Assembly: GCA_020024515.1 (NCBI GenBank)
Contig: JAHHTR010000002.1
Location: 1 to 45,354 of the forward strand
Direction of reading: 5' to 3'
Length of the DNA stretch: 45,354 bases
Source of the DNA: Angelakisella sp.
GTDB lineage: Bacteria > Bacillota > Clostridia > Oscillospirales > Ruminococcaceae
Shown here piece by piece: positions 15,635 through 24,962 of this stretch. The notes beneath the pieces were generated by a model. The model had not been told where the DNA came from, ran no database searches, and saw only the letters and a program-made list of their open reading frames with translations. Made by a program: the position numbers and the translations under genes. Numbering within the stretch: the first letter of the stretch is position 1; each line of letters opens with the position of its first letter.

Positions 15635-18256
15635 TTAATTTACAATCTTTTTTAATTCATATAATAAGTCTTGTGCCTGTCTCGGTGTCATCTCGTCAAT
15701 ATTTATTTCTCTTATTCTTTTCTTTAATAATTCAGCTGTATCATCAACAAAAGTCAGCTGCTGAATGGTCTCTTTTTTCTCTTTTTTTATTGGTTTTATT
15801 TTTCCGTCTGTTTCTATTTGTTTTAATATTTCATAGGCACGTGTAACAACCCATTTAGGTACACCTGCAAGTTTAGAAACCTCTATACCGTAACTTTCAT
15901 CAGCACCACCTGGCAATATTCTTCTCAAAAATATAATATCATCAGAACGCTTTATTGCCGCAATATTATAATTTTTAATGCAAGAATACAACTCACTAAG
16001 TTCTGTCAATTCATGATAATGTGTTGCAAAAAGTGTCTTTGCACCAAGTTTCTTTTTATCGGCGATATACTCAATTACCGCTCTTGCGATACTCATTCCA
16101 TCAAATGTAGATGTTCCTCTGCCTATTTCATCAAGAATCAGCAAACTCTTTGAAGTCGCATTATTTAATATTTGTGCAACTTCGTTCATTTCAACCATAA
16201 ATGTAGATTGTCCTGTTGATAGGTCATCTGATGCACCAACACGAGTAAATACGGCATCAACAATGCCTATTTTTGCATATTTTGCAGGAACAAAACACCC
16301 TATTTGTGCCATTATGGTTATAAGTGCTGTCTGACGTATATATGTCGATTTACCAGCCATATTCGGCCCTGTTATTACCGCTACTATATCTTGATTACAA
16401 TTCAGCTTTGTATCATTTGCAACAAAGGCTGTATCTTTAAGCAGCTTTTCCACTACCGGGTGTCGACCGTCATTTATTATTATATCATCAGAATCGTCCA
16501 TAATAGGTCGAACATAGTCGTTTTCCATTGAAACTATCGCAAAAGAACAAAATACATCAAGCAACGCTACCGCTTCCGCCGTTCTTTGTATTCTTTCAAG
16601 TTCTTTTGCAACCAATGAGCGAATTTCTTCAAACAATCTGCTTTCCAAAACAACTATTTTTTGTTGAGCAGTCAAAACTTTACCCTCTAACTCTTTTAAT
16701 TCTTCTGTTATATATCTCTCATTATTTGCAAGTGTTTGCTTACGTATATAAGTATTTGGTACTTGTTCTGCACTTGCTTTTGACACTTCTATATAATAAC
16801 CAAAGACACGATTATATCCTATCTTTAAGTTCTTTATACCTGTCTTTTCTTTTTCCTCTGCCTCTTTTTGTGCTATTATCTCTTTTATATGTTCGGAGAA
16901 AAATCTAAGTTCGTCAAGCTCACTGTTATAACCTTCTTTGATAACACCACCATCACGTATTGTCATTGGTGGTGCTTCGTTAATTGAATTTTCAATTAAA
17001 CTTGTAATATCTTCCAGTTTATCAAGATTTTGCTCAATCAAACACAAAAATTGTGACTGTACACTTTGCATATAGTTTTTAAGTTCAGGTATTTTCTTTA
17101 AGCCTGTTACAAGCGCTGATAAATCTCTCGGTGACGGATTACCGTAAACTACCCTTGTCATCAGTCTTTCTATATCAAATATGCCTGTCAGGGAATATGT
17201 TAAATCTGAAAGTAAAATACTGTTCTGCATAAGTTCGTCAACCGCATTAAGTCTTTTTTCTATTTCAATTAAATTAAGTAGCGGTTGCAAAATTATAGAG
17301 CGGATTTTTCTCTTACCCATAGCTGTCTTTGTTTTATCGAGCACCCAAAGGAGCGTGCCTCTCTTTTCACGTTGACGCATAGTTTCGCAAAGTTCAAGAT
17401 TTCGTCTTGCTGTAATATCCAGTAACATATATTGTTTGTCACTGTATATAGATACGTTTTGTATGCGTGAAAGACCTACTCTCTGTGTCTTTGCAAGATA
17501 AATAAAGAGTCCGCCAAGAGCCGAAACGGCATACGGCATATTTTCAAGTGAGAGTTCGCTTAAAGTATCTTTTGAAAAATGTCTTAATACTGTATACTCA
17601 GCCATTTTGTATTCAAAAGAATCTTCTTCACCCAAATCGGCTGTACAAGCAATTTTTTCTTTCAAAAAGGTGGCTATTTCTTTTTTATCCAAAAATTCAG
17701 TATTGAAAATAAGTTCTTTCGGCATACATCTGACAAGCTCATTTTTCAGTCTATTGTCTCCGTCTTCCAAAAATTCCGTTACAACCAGTTCTCCTGTTGA
17801 AATATCTGCAAAACACACACCATATTTATTTTCATTAATATACAGTGAACAAATATAATTATTGGTATCTTCACTGAGAATATTGCTCTCAATTAACGTA
17901 CCCGGGGTAATTACACGGACTACATCTCGACGAACCATTCCTTTTGTGGTGGCAGGGTCTTCCATTTGTTCGCAAATTGCAACCTTATATCCTTTTTTTA
18001 TGAGTTTTGCAATATATGTATCTACACTGTGATATGGCACACCACACATAGGAGCCCGTTCTTCGAGTCCACAGTCTCTACCTGTCAAGGTAAGCTCCAA
18101 TTCTTTTGAAACCAATACCGCATCATCAAAAAACATCTCATAAAAATCACCTAAACGATAAAAAAGCAAGTTGCCTTTATTTTCTTCTTTTATCTCACAA
18201 TATTGTTTCATCATTGGTGATAATTTTTCTTTATCAATATTCTTCAGTGTCAACAT
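15635..18256 (-). CDS. mutS: DNA mismatch recognition protein MutS
   Basis: An 873-residue MutS1. The N-terminal mismatch-reading motif GDFYEMF is near residue 38. Connector, lever and clamp domains follow, then the ABC-type ATPase with Walker A GPNMAGKST, the STFMVEM segment, Walker B LLILDEIGRGTSTFDG and the ATHYHELT His-switch. It scans DNA for mispairs and recruits MutL, encoded next. The C-terminal tail has the small helix-turn-helix dimerisation region. The ATG at 18254-18256 has AAGGA eight bases upstream; an open TTG two codons before it lies inside the spacer. Two inverted repeats fill the leader between ylbF and mutS. Confidence 0.97.
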   Translation of the reverse strand: MLTLKNIDKEKLSPMMKQYCEIKEENKGNLLFYRLGDFYEMFFDDAVLVSKELELTLTGRDCGLEERAPMCGVPYHSVDTYIAKLIKKGYKVAICEQMEDPATTKGMVRRDVVRVITPGTLIESNILSEDTNNYICSLYINENKYGVCFADISTGELVVTEFLEDGDNRLKNELVRCMPKELIFNTEFLDKKEIATFLKEKIACTADLGEEDSFEYKMAEYTVLRHFSKDTLSELSLENMPYAVSALGGLFIYLAKTQRVGLSRIQNVSIYSDKQYMLLDITARRNLELCETMRQREKRGTLLWVLDKTKTAMGKRKIRSIILQPLLNLIEIEKRLNAVDELMQNSILLSDLTYSLTGIFDIERLMTRVVYGNPSPRDLSALVTGLKKIPELKNYMQSVQSQFLCLIEQNLDKLEDITSLIENSINEAPPMTIRDGGVIKEGYNSELDELRFFSEHIKEIIAQKEAEEKEKTGIKNLKIGYNRVFGYYIEVSKASAEQVPNTYIRKQTLANNERYITEELKELEGKVLTAQQKIVVLESRLFEEIRSLVAKELERIQRTAEAVALLDVFCSFAIVSMENDYVRPIMDDSDDIIINDGRHPVVEKLLKDTAFVANDTKLNCNQDIVAVITGPNMAGKSTYIRQTALITIMAQIGCFVPAKYAKIGIVDAVFTRVGASDDLSTGQSTFMVEMNEVAQILNNATSKSLLILDEIGRGTSTFDGMSIARAVIEYIADKKKLGAKTLFATHYHELTELSELYSCIKNYNIAAIKRSDDIIFLRRILPGGADESYGIEVSKLAGVPKWVVTRAYEILKQIETDGKIKPIKKEKKETIQQLTFVDDTAELLKKRIREINIDEMTPRQAQDLLYELKKIVN

Positions 18257-18306
18257 CAGCAAAATCCTTTCAATTAATAATCATTTGTAAAATTTAATAA
18301 GGTTTA

Positions 18307-18348
18307 TTTAAAATATGCTAAAATCATATTAAATTAGTATATTTTAAA
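18307..18348. repeat. AT-rich inverted repeat before mutS
   Basis: Arms 18307-18320 and 18335-18348, pairing at 13 of 14 positions around a 14-base loop. It contains almost no GC pairs and no U-tract follows, so it is not an obvious terminator. Together with the hairpin at 18366-18404 it occupies most of the 167-base gap between ylbF and mutS. Confidence 0.6.
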
Positions 18349-18365
18349 TATATCTTATAAATACA

Positions 18366-18404
18366 TATATCTAACCCCCTACTTTATATAAGAGGTTAGA
18401 TATA
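18366..18404. repeat. Hairpin between ylbF and mutS
   Basis: A perfect 11-base inverted repeat, arms 18366-18376 and 18394-18404, loop 17 bases. It lies 19 bases after the ylbF stop. No U-run follows on either strand, so it could be a weak terminator, a processing site or a leader structure of mutS. Confidence 0.6.
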
Positions 18405-18423
18405 AAATTAAATCTTAAAAAAA

Positions 18424-18825
18424 TCAGTGACAACCACCGCAAGTGCCACAGCTACCTGTGCAAGTGCTTTGTGTTACTTCGTATGGATTTTCACCATTTG
18501 CAGATGCAAGTATAATCTCATTTACAAAAGAAAGTATGCTGTTTAATTCTTCTTTTGTTGAGTTGAATGCTCGCATATTTGCGTTATCCATTATTTTAGC
18601 ATACAAATCTTTAATTTTATTGTTATGCTCATCTACTTTTTCTTGGTTCTTGTCATCTTTTTGCATTTCTTGACTTAGTGCCACTTTTTCAAGATTAAAT
18701 TGAGAAATAATCTCATTTAGTTCAGCATCATCTTCCATTGTTCTTGTAGCTGTTTGAAAAGCTATATACTCATCAGATTGTTGTAGAATTTCTCCCAATT
18801 TTCTTGCTTGTTCAATTACGTCCAT
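18424..18825 (-). CDS. YlbF/YmcA-family protein with a cysteine-rich tail
   Basis: A 133-residue helical protein of the Com_YlbF family. The Bacillus YlbF-YmcA-YaaT complex steers RNase Y toward certain mRNAs and affects competence, biofilm and sporulation, and has been reported to carry iron-sulfur clusters. The body (residues 1-110) is four or five amphipathic helices. The last 13 residues carry four cysteines and a final histidine in a C-x3-C-x2-C-x2-C-H array, a likely metal or Fe-S ligand site. YaaT and a YmcA partner are not in the window. The ATG has GGAGG upstream. The position between miaB and mutS is a common clostridial arrangement. Confidence 0.85.
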   Translation of the reverse strand: MDVIEQARKLGEILQQSDEYIAFQTATRTMEDDAELNEIISQFNLEKVALSQEMQKDDKNQEKVDEHNNKIKDLYAKIMDNANMRAFNSTKEELNSILSFVNEIILASANGENPYEVTQSTCTGSCGTCGGCH

Positions 18826-18908
18826 TATTTTATTCCTCCATTAAAATATATTTATTTATTAAAAAGCATTATATTTTTGTATAAAAACAAAAATTATTAG
18901 ATTGCTGA

Positions 18909-20345
18909 TTAAACCATTTTGCCTAAAAGCAAAGTCCTCTTTGCACTTGTTATAAGTACATCGACAAATCTTCCTTTTAATGTTTTGTCTCCATTTTCTA
19001 TTTCTATCAGTGTTCCACCGCTGTCTCGTCCCAATACTGAATTTCTTTCGGTATTGTATGTATCTACAAGTACTCTAAGTGTTTTGCCAACATAGCTTTG
19101 CATTTTTTCTACAATTATTTCATTTTGGATACTCAAAAGCTCACACATTCTATCTGATTTCTCTTTGTCTGTAATAGAATCATCAAGCTTTGCCGCAACA
19201 GTGCCTGTTCGCTTTGAATATATAAACGAAAATACAGTATCAAATTTAGCTTTTCTTAATACACTAAGAGTATTCTCAAAATCTTCACGAGTTTCGTTCG
19301 GAAAACCCACTATAATATCAGTTGAAAGAGTAGCATTCGGTATTTTCTCTTTTACATAATCCACAAGAGACATAAAATGTTCAATAGTGTACTTTCTGTT
19401 CATCACTTTTAATATACTGTTACTTCCGCTTTGCATAGGTAAATGTATGTGTTTTTCTATTTTTTCACAAGTGGCAACAGTGTTGATTAATTCCTTTGAG
19501 CAGTCTTTTGGGTGGCTTGACATAAATCTAACCCAAAATTCACCTTTAATTGCATTAATCTTCTTCAAAAGAGTCGGAAAATCAATATCATTTTCAAGAC
19601 CTTTACCGTATGAATTGACATTTTCGCCCAGTAACATAATCTCTTTGTAGCCTTGTTTAACTAAATTCTCTATTTCTTCAAGAATTTCACTACTGGCTCT
19701 ACTTCTCTCGCGACCTCTGACATACGGCACTATACAATATGAGCAAAAATTATCACAACCATACATTATTGAAACATTTGCCTTTATTTTATCGTCACGG
19801 TAAACAGGTATATTTTCTATAATGTCAGATTTTTCTGTTATCGGTTCAAGCTCAACATACTTTTTATTATTGCTAAGTTTATCATATAGAAGTTTTGGTA
19901 AAATATCAAAAGCATTTGAACCCATAATTAAATCTACATATGGATAACTTTTCTGTATGCGTTTTTTAACATCGTTTTGCTCAGTCATACAACCTGCAAT
20001 TCCTATTATAAGATGCTTGTTTTGTTTTTTCAGTGCCTTCAAAACTCCAACATTACCGAATACCCTGTCTTCGGCATTTTCACGAACAGCACAAGTATTG
20101 TAAAGTATTACATCAGCTTCTTCTAATATATCAGTCGCTATATATCCCATATCTACAAGTATGCCTTTGAGTTTTTCTCCGTCTGATACACTTTGCAAAC
20201 AACCATAGGAATGTACATAAACCTTTGCTTTTTTATCTTTATAGAATACAGAAAAATTGTCCTTAATTAATTCTGTATAGTATGATACATCGTTTAGTTT
20301 GTCGTAAATCTTATAATTTTCGTTTGACAAAAATTTTTCCTCCAT
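18909..20345 (-). CDS. miaB: tRNA-2-methylthio-N6-dimethylallyladenosine synthase
   Basis: A 478-residue radical-SAM methylthiotransferase. The N-terminal cluster ligands are C49 (SYGCLQS), C85 (NTCAVRENAEDR) and C119 (AGCMTEQ); the radical-SAM triad C197-x3-C201-x2-C204 lies in GCDNFCSYC. A C-terminal TRAM domain (about residues 415-478) follows. It adds a methylthio group at C2 of i6A37 made by MiaA, whose gene is downstream in the same orientation. About 45 residues precede the conserved start, a typical clostridial extension. The ATG has GGAGG upstream, and a promoter with an extended -10 lies at 20360-20387. Confidence 0.96.
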   Translation of the reverse strand: MEEKFLSNENYKIYDKLNDVSYYTELIKDNFSVFYKDKKAKVYVHSYGCLQSVSDGEKLKGILVDMGYIATDILEEADVILYNTCAVRENAEDRVFGNVGVLKALKKQNKHLIIGIAGCMTEQNDVKKRIQKSYPYVDLIMGSNAFDILPKLLYDKLSNNKKYVELEPITEKSDIIENIPVYRDDKIKANVSIMYGCDNFCSYCIVPYVRGRERSRASSEILEEIENLVKQGYKEIMLLGENVNSYGKGLENDIDFPTLLKKINAIKGEFWVRFMSSHPKDCSKELINTVATCEKIEKHIHLPMQSGSNSILKVMNRKYTIEHFMSLVDYVKEKIPNATLSTDIIVGFPNETREDFENTLSVLRKAKFDTVFSFIYSKRTGTVAAKLDDSITDKEKSDRMCELLSIQNEIIVEKMQSYVGKTLRVLVDTYNTERNSVLGRDSGGTLIEIENGDKTLKGRFVDVLITSAKRTLLLGKMV

Positions 20346-20359
20346 TATTTAATAAATAT

Positions 20360-20387
20360 ATTGTATCATAAAAAGTTTCTTTTTCAA
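20360..20387 (-). promoter_or_regulatory. Candidate promoter of miaB
   Basis: On the minus strand TTGAAA (20382-20387) and TACAAT (20360-20365) are spaced 16 bases, with TG one base before the -10 (extended -10). It is about 20 bases from the ATG. The rest of the 148-base gap 20346-20493 is AT-rich with nothing else I can identify. Confidence 0.55.
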
Positions 20388-20493
20388 TTATTTTTTTCAT
20401 AATCAAAATATAACTTTATATAAATTTATAATAAATTTTTTTAATAATTATAATACTGATATATTTACATAACATAATATCATCTTTAATATA

Positions 20494-22158
20494 TTATACT
20501 GCATTTATTAACATTTCTTCTGCTGTTGCAAGTGCAAATTCAGTAATATTTTCACCTACGTTTATACGAGCAAGCTCCGCTATTCTATCCTTATACTCCA
20601 AAGTAACAACATGAGTGTATGTTCTTTCATTTGATACATCTTTGTATATTTTAAAATGAGTATTGCCATAAGCCGCTACTTGTGCAAGGTGTGTTACGCA
20701 AATTATTTGACGATTTTTTGAAACCTGCGACAATTTAGAGCCTATTTTGTTTGCGGCACGTCCACTGACACCTGTATCAATTTCGTCAAAAATAATTGTT
20801 CCTATATCATCTTTATCTGCCAAAACATTTTTTATAGCAAGCATTATTCTTGAAAGCTCACCGCCTGAGGCTATCTTTGAAAGTGCTTTTGGTGTTTCAC
20901 CAACATTTGCGGAAATGAGTAGTTGCATATCATCTTGACCGTTTAAAGACAAAGATTTTTTTTCATAACTATAAGAAAGCTTAACATTTGGCATATCCAA
21001 AAAGCTTAGTTCTTTTCCAATTAAATCAACCAATCTTTTAGCACACATTTTACGTTTATCGGTAAGAGTATCCGCAAGTGCCTGTGCCTCTTTTAAAAGC
21101 TCTTTTTCTTCTTCTTGTAATTTTTCTCGTTTTTCATCGGAAAAAAACAAATCATTAAGTTCTATTTCCGCTTTTTCGCAATAATTTAGTATATCTGTAA
21201 CGGTATCACCATATTTCTTTTTCAGTCTGTCGATATGGTCAAGTCTGCTTTCTATTTTATCTAGCATTCGTGAATCAAATTGCTGCTCGTCCAAAAAGTC
21301 ACGCGACATAATAGACATTTCTTCCAAGTCATACTTAAATTCATTGATTTTTGCTGAATATTCTTCAAATCCATCTACAAATTCACTTGCAGTGTTAATA
21401 AAATCTTCCAGTGTTGAAAGCTGTCCCAATATTCCGTCATAATCATCATCACCATTCAGTATATTATAAGCACCACCAAGAGCCTCGCTTATTTCCTCAC
21501 TGTTTCTTATTATTTCTCTTTGAGAAACAAGCTCATCGTCTTCTCCGTCAGTCAGTTTTGCCTTCGTTATCTCATCAATTTGATATTTAAGTATGTCTTG
21601 ACGTTGCAGTTTTAAACTTTCGTTCATTTTAAGTCTTTCAATTTCTGCTCGCACACTGCAAAGTTTATCATAAACTTCTCTATATGCTGTAATATCACTA
21701 TGCAACTCACCGAAATTATCAACAAAATTCAAATGTCTTTCTGGGGAAAGTAACTCTCTGCTGTCATGCTGGCCATGAATGTCGATTAACAGCTCCGCTA
21801 TTTCTCTTAATAATGAAATATTTGCAGGTCTGCCGTTTATTTTTACTGTACTCTTTGAATCAGCAAATATCTCACGTGATACCACTATCTGTCCATCTTC
21901 CACACTGTAACCCAAAAACTCTATTTTATTTACAATACCTTCCGGTATATCTGTAAAAGATGCGACAACGAGAGCTTTTTTCTCTCCCTGTCTTATCATT
22001 TCTCTATATATTTTTCCACCCAAAACAGCATTTATAGCATTTATCAGTATAGTTTTACCTGCTCCTGTTTCGCCTGTAAAAACATTAAAACCCTCTGTAA
22101 AATCAATAGTTACTTTTTGTATTACAGCTATATTCTCTATATGTAATTGTGATAACAC
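20494..22158 (-). CDS. recN: DNA repair protein RecN
   Basis: A 554-residue SMC-like ATPase for double-strand break repair. Walker A GETGAGKT lies near residue 30, two coiled-coil arms span about residues 150-370, then the IASGGELSRIMLAIK signature and the IIFDEIDTGVSG Walker B. The conserved family start (LSQLHIENIAVI) coincides with a GTG at 22156-22158, preceded by GGGGG six bases upstream. The frame is open further, to an ATG overlapping the argR stop (22212), which would add 18 non-conserved residues, so I prefer the GTG. The usual downstream spoIVB and spo0A are not here; miaB follows instead. Confidence 0.95.
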   Translation of the reverse strand: MLSQLHIENIAVIQKVTIDFTEGFNVFTGETGAGKTILINAINAVLGGKIYREMIRQGEKKALVVASFTDIPEGIVNKIEFLGYSVEDGQIVVSREIFADSKSTVKINGRPANISLLREIAELLIDIHGQHDSRELLSPERHLNFVDNFGELHSDITAYREVYDKLCSVRAEIERLKMNESLKLQRQDILKYQIDEITKAKLTDGEDDELVSQREIIRNSEEISEALGGAYNILNGDDDYDGILGQLSTLEDFINTASEFVDGFEEYSAKINEFKYDLEEMSIMSRDFLDEQQFDSRMLDKIESRLDHIDRLKKKYGDTVTDILNYCEKAEIELNDLFFSDEKREKLQEEEKELLKEAQALADTLTDKRKMCAKRLVDLIGKELSFLDMPNVKLSYSYEKKSLSLNGQDDMQLLISANVGETPKALSKIASGGELSRIMLAIKNVLADKDDIGTIIFDEIDTGVSGRAANKIGSKLSQVSKNRQIICVTHLAQVAAYGNTHFKIYKDVSNERTYTHVVTLEYKDRIAELARINVGENITEFALATAEEMLINAV

Positions 22159-22208
22159 AAAATTCCCCCATTCAATATAAAAACTATCTAAAAAAATAGT
22201 TTTAATCA

Positions 22209-22664
22209 TCACTTGCCGATAATATCTTTTATATTTTCAGCAAAACTCATTGCGTGATTTTCCGTACGCAATAGCATAAATATAGTATCATCACCTGCTA
22301 TTGTTCCAAGTAGTCCGTCCCACGATTCATTATCAATGGACGCACAAACAGCATTCGCCATACCTGAATAGCATTTTATTACAACAAAATTACCTGCCCA
22401 ATCAACACTTTTTATTGATTCCATAAATATTGAATTCAGTTTTACAGGCATAGCTTGTTTTACCACCATATTATTATGTGTATAGTAATATTCACCTGTC
22501 GGTAGCAAAGTCTTAATTATTCTAAGCTCTTTTATATCACGTGAAATAGTAGCCTGTGTAACATTGTAGCCACTTCCTTTTAGGTATTCCAGTAATTGCT
22601 CCTGAGTTGTCACTATATGACTGTCTATTATCTCCAACAATTTTTCTTGTCTTTTGTTCTTCAC
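22209..22664 (-). CDS. argR: Arginine repressor
   Basis: A 151-residue ArgR/AhrC. The N-terminal winged helix-turn-helix includes VTQATISRDIKEL (about residues 33-47), and the C-terminal arginine-binding hexamerisation domain includes GTIAGDDTIFMLLRT. In the presence of arginine it represses arginine synthesis and activates catabolism. No arg genes are in the window; its place before recN is conserved in Firmicutes. It starts two bases after nadK, so translation is probably coupled. Confidence 0.95.
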   Translation of the reverse strand: MKNKRQEKLLEIIDSHIVTTQEQLLEYLKGSGYNVTQATISRDIKELRIIKTLLPTGEYYYTHNNMVVKQAMPVKLNSIFMESIKSVDWAGNFVVIKCYSGMANAVCASIDNESWDGLLGTIAGDDTIFMLLRTENHAMSFAENIKDIIGK

Positions 22665-22666
22665 AA

Positions 22667-23536
22667 TTAACCTCTCTGTTTAATCTTCTCTGACAATATT
22701 TGAAAAAACTCTTTATCTCTGAAATTGATAAATCCCACTTTTTGTTTTGAACCTTTAATTCTGATAGTTGTACCTTTTGGTATTACTATTTTTTCCCCAC
22801 CATCTGCCATTAATATGACATCATTTTTATGTGATATAAATTTAACTTCTCTGCGGTCACTGAATATCATAGGTTTTGATGATATTGTATGTGGGCAAAT
22901 CGGCACCATATTTATTACATTTAAAAGTGGATCTACCACTACTCCACCTGCCGATAGGTTATATGCCGTTGAGCCTGTCGCACTCGAAAAAATAATTCCG
23001 TCGGCACGGCATTTATCTATACAGAAATTGTCACTGTATATTTCAAAATCAATAACATTATTTTCTTCGCTTTTTCTCAAAACAATTTCGTTTATCGCAA
23101 ATTCAACATACGGAATTGAACTTTTATTCAAATATACGGATATTCCGCTTCTGTATGAAACATCATAATAACCACAAATTAATTTGTTAATATAAAAATC
23201 CAAATCTTCCGGCTCAACTTGTGTCAAAAAGCCTAAGTTTCCTGTATTAATACCCAAAATAGCTTTATTAAATTTAGCACCTAAATGTGCCGAACGCATC
23301 ATTGTGCCGTCTCCTCCGACAGATATTATTATATCAGATGTTTTTAATTCTTCTATTGCAGAATGTTTCTCTTTGAGCATAGCTATATAAAAATTTTGTA
23401 TAAGTGTTTCATCAAAGAAAAAATCTTGTGACAGGATATAATACTCACAATTTGACTTTTCAAATAAACTAATCAAATGTTCTAATATGCTACCCGTATT
23501 TTTTTTAACATAATTCGGAATTATAAAAACTTTCAT
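22667..23536 (-). CDS. nadK: NAD kinase
   Basis: A 289-residue ATP-NAD kinase producing NADP. The signature GGDGTMMRSA is at residues 74-83, with catalytic D76; the second conserved block NEIVLRK and the SSATGSTAYNLSAGG motif follow. It is cytosolic. It lies between tlyA and argR as in other Firmicutes, with a 29-base gap after tlyA and an AGGTAG element before the ATG. Confidence 0.96.
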   Translation of the reverse strand: MKVFIIPNYVKKNTGSILEHLISLFEKSNCEYYILSQDFFFDETLIQNFYIAMLKEKHSAIEELKTSDIIISVGGDGTMMRSAHLGAKFNKAILGINTGNLGFLTQVEPEDLDFYINKLICGYYDVSYRSGISVYLNKSSIPYVEFAINEIVLRKSEENNVIDFEIYSDNFCIDKCRADGIIFSSATGSTAYNLSAGGVVVDPLLNVINMVPICPHTISSKPMIFSDRREVKFISHKNDVILMADGGEKIVIPKGTTIRIKGSKQKVGFINFRDKEFFQILSEKIKQRG

Positions 23537-23565
23537 AATATACGCTACCTGCTTTTCAAAATATA

Positions 23566-24372
23566 TTATAAATCTAATGTACTATGTGATAATTTTACAA
23601 CTGTATCGAAATCTTCATCTTGAATATTTGTGTTTTCATCAGTTTTTGTAATATACATCAAATATTCGATATTGCCCTCAGGTCCTTTTATCGGAGAAAA
23701 AGTAAGTCCGGAAACAAAAAATTCTCGCTCTCTCGCAAAAGTAACAACTTTCTCTATAACGTCTCGATGTACTTGTGGATCACGCACAACACCTTTTTTC
23801 CCAACAAGTCCCTTGCCTGCCTCAAACTGCGGTTTAACAAGACATACTGCCTTTCCGTTTTCTGTAAGTAATCTATGTACCACCGGCAAAACAAGTGTAA
23901 GCGAAATAAAAGACACATCAACCGAAATAAAGTCTATTTTATCCGGTATCTGCTCCTCTGTGACGTATCTTATATTTGTTCTTTCAAGGTTTACAACTCT
24001 TTTATCTGTTCTGAGTTTCCATGCAAGCTGACCATAACCAACATCTACTGAGTAAACTTTACTTGCACCTTTTTGTAGCATACAGTCAGTAAATCCACCT
24101 GTCGACGCACCAATATCCGCACAAATAGTATTCTGCAAATCTATCGGAAATAAATCCATAGCTTTTACAAGCTTGTATCCACCACGACTTACAAATGGAC
24201 ATTTTTCGGCACGTACTTCTATTTTATCCAAATCTTCATCAACAAGCATTCCCGCTTTATCGGCCTTTTGTCCATTTACATATACATCACCGGACATTAT
24301 TACTGCCTTTGCCTTGTCTCTACCTGTAATATAGCCTTTTTCTACAACAACTAAATCCAATCTTTTTTTCAA
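23566..24372 (-). CDS. tlyA: TlyA-family rRNA 2'-O-methyltransferase
   Basis: A 268-residue protein with an N-terminal S4 domain (residues 3-62) and an FtsJ-like methyltransferase domain with the SAM motif ADIGASTGGFTDC at residues 85-97. Family members methylate 2'-OH groups of 16S and/or 23S rRNA in mycobacteria; older annotations call it haemolysin A, which is not supported. The start is a TTG (24370-24372) with AGGATAGG about ten bases upstream. In many Clostridia dxs sits just before tlyA; here a PAP2-like gene does. Confidence 0.93.
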   Translation of the reverse strand: MKKRLDLVVVEKGYITGRDKAKAVIMSGDVYVNGQKADKAGMLVDEDLDKIEVRAEKCPFVSRGGYKLVKAMDLFPIDLQNTICADIGASTGGFTDCMLQKGASKVYSVDVGYGQLAWKLRTDKRVVNLERTNIRYVTEEQIPDKIDFISVDVSFISLTLVLPVVHRLLTENGKAVCLVKPQFEAGKGLVGKKGVVRDPQVHRDVIEKVVTFAREREFFVSGLTFSPIKGPEGNIEYLMYITKTDENTNIQDEDFDTVVKLSHSTLDL

Positions 24373-24405
24373 TTCTAACTTACCTATCCTTTTATTACAA
24401 GAAAT

Positions 24406-24924
24406 TTATACTATTGGCATTAATGATGAAACCAATATGCCGACTATCGCACCACCAAGTACTTCCAGTGGTGTATGTCCCAAAAATTCTTTCAGTTCCT
24501 TATGCTCTGTTATATTTTCGGTTGTCTCATCATATTCTTCTTCTATTTCTTCATTTAGATAATCAAAAATTTTACTTATATCTTTAAAACTAAATATCAT
24601 TTTATTAAGTACTTTTGCCTGTTCACCTGCTGCTCGGCGTACACCCATAGCATCATATATAACAACTGCCGCAAAAGCCATACTGAGAGCAAATAGCGGT
24701 GAACTGAAACCTTCAAGTTTTGCCATAGCAATAGTGATTGAAACAACCAATGCCGTATGAGAGCTAGGCATACCTCCTGCCCCCACCAAACGCTCTGGTA
24801 TAAATGTTTTGTATTTAATAAATGCAAATAATGTTTTTAAAATTTGTGCAACACACCAACTCACAAAACCAACATTTATTATATAGTTACTTGTTATCAA
24901 TTTTAAAAACTGCAATATTAACAC
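24406..24924 (-). CDS. Divergent PAP2-family membrane protein (DUF212, YuiD-like)
   Basis: A 172-residue protein with four or five hydrophobic segments. The motif GGMPSSHTALVVS near residue 50 and a DAMGVRRAAGEQAKVLN segment near residue 91 are the DUF212 (divergent PAP2) signatures. The H in PSSH is the usual phosphatase histidine, so lipid-phosphate phosphatase activity is possible but unproven. An acidic insert (EEEIEEEYDE, near residue 125) is on a cytoplasmic loop. The start is either the GTG at 24922-24924 or the TTG at 24913-24915, which has GGAG better placed; they differ by three residues. It follows ispA, matching a role in isoprenoid-phosphate handling. Confidence 0.88.
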   Translation of the reverse strand: MLILQFLKLITSNYIINVGFVSWCVAQILKTLFAFIKYKTFIPERLVGAGGMPSSHTALVVSITIAMAKLEGFSSPLFALSMAFAAVVIYDAMGVRRAAGEQAKVLNKMIFSFKDISKIFDYLNEEIEEEYDETTENITEHKELKEFLGHTPLEVLGGAIVGILVSSLMPIV

Positions 24925-24962
24925 TCCTACTTTTTCTTATTCCGATATTATCTTTAAAAGAA

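Noticed and set aside
22725..23168. A 147-codon plus-strand open frame
   Set aside because: Opposite the intact nadK gene with no ribosome binding site; a shadow frame.
23566..24372. Haemolysin
   Set aside because: The TlyA family is often named haemolysin, but the S4 plus FtsJ-like domains indicate an RNA methyltransferase.
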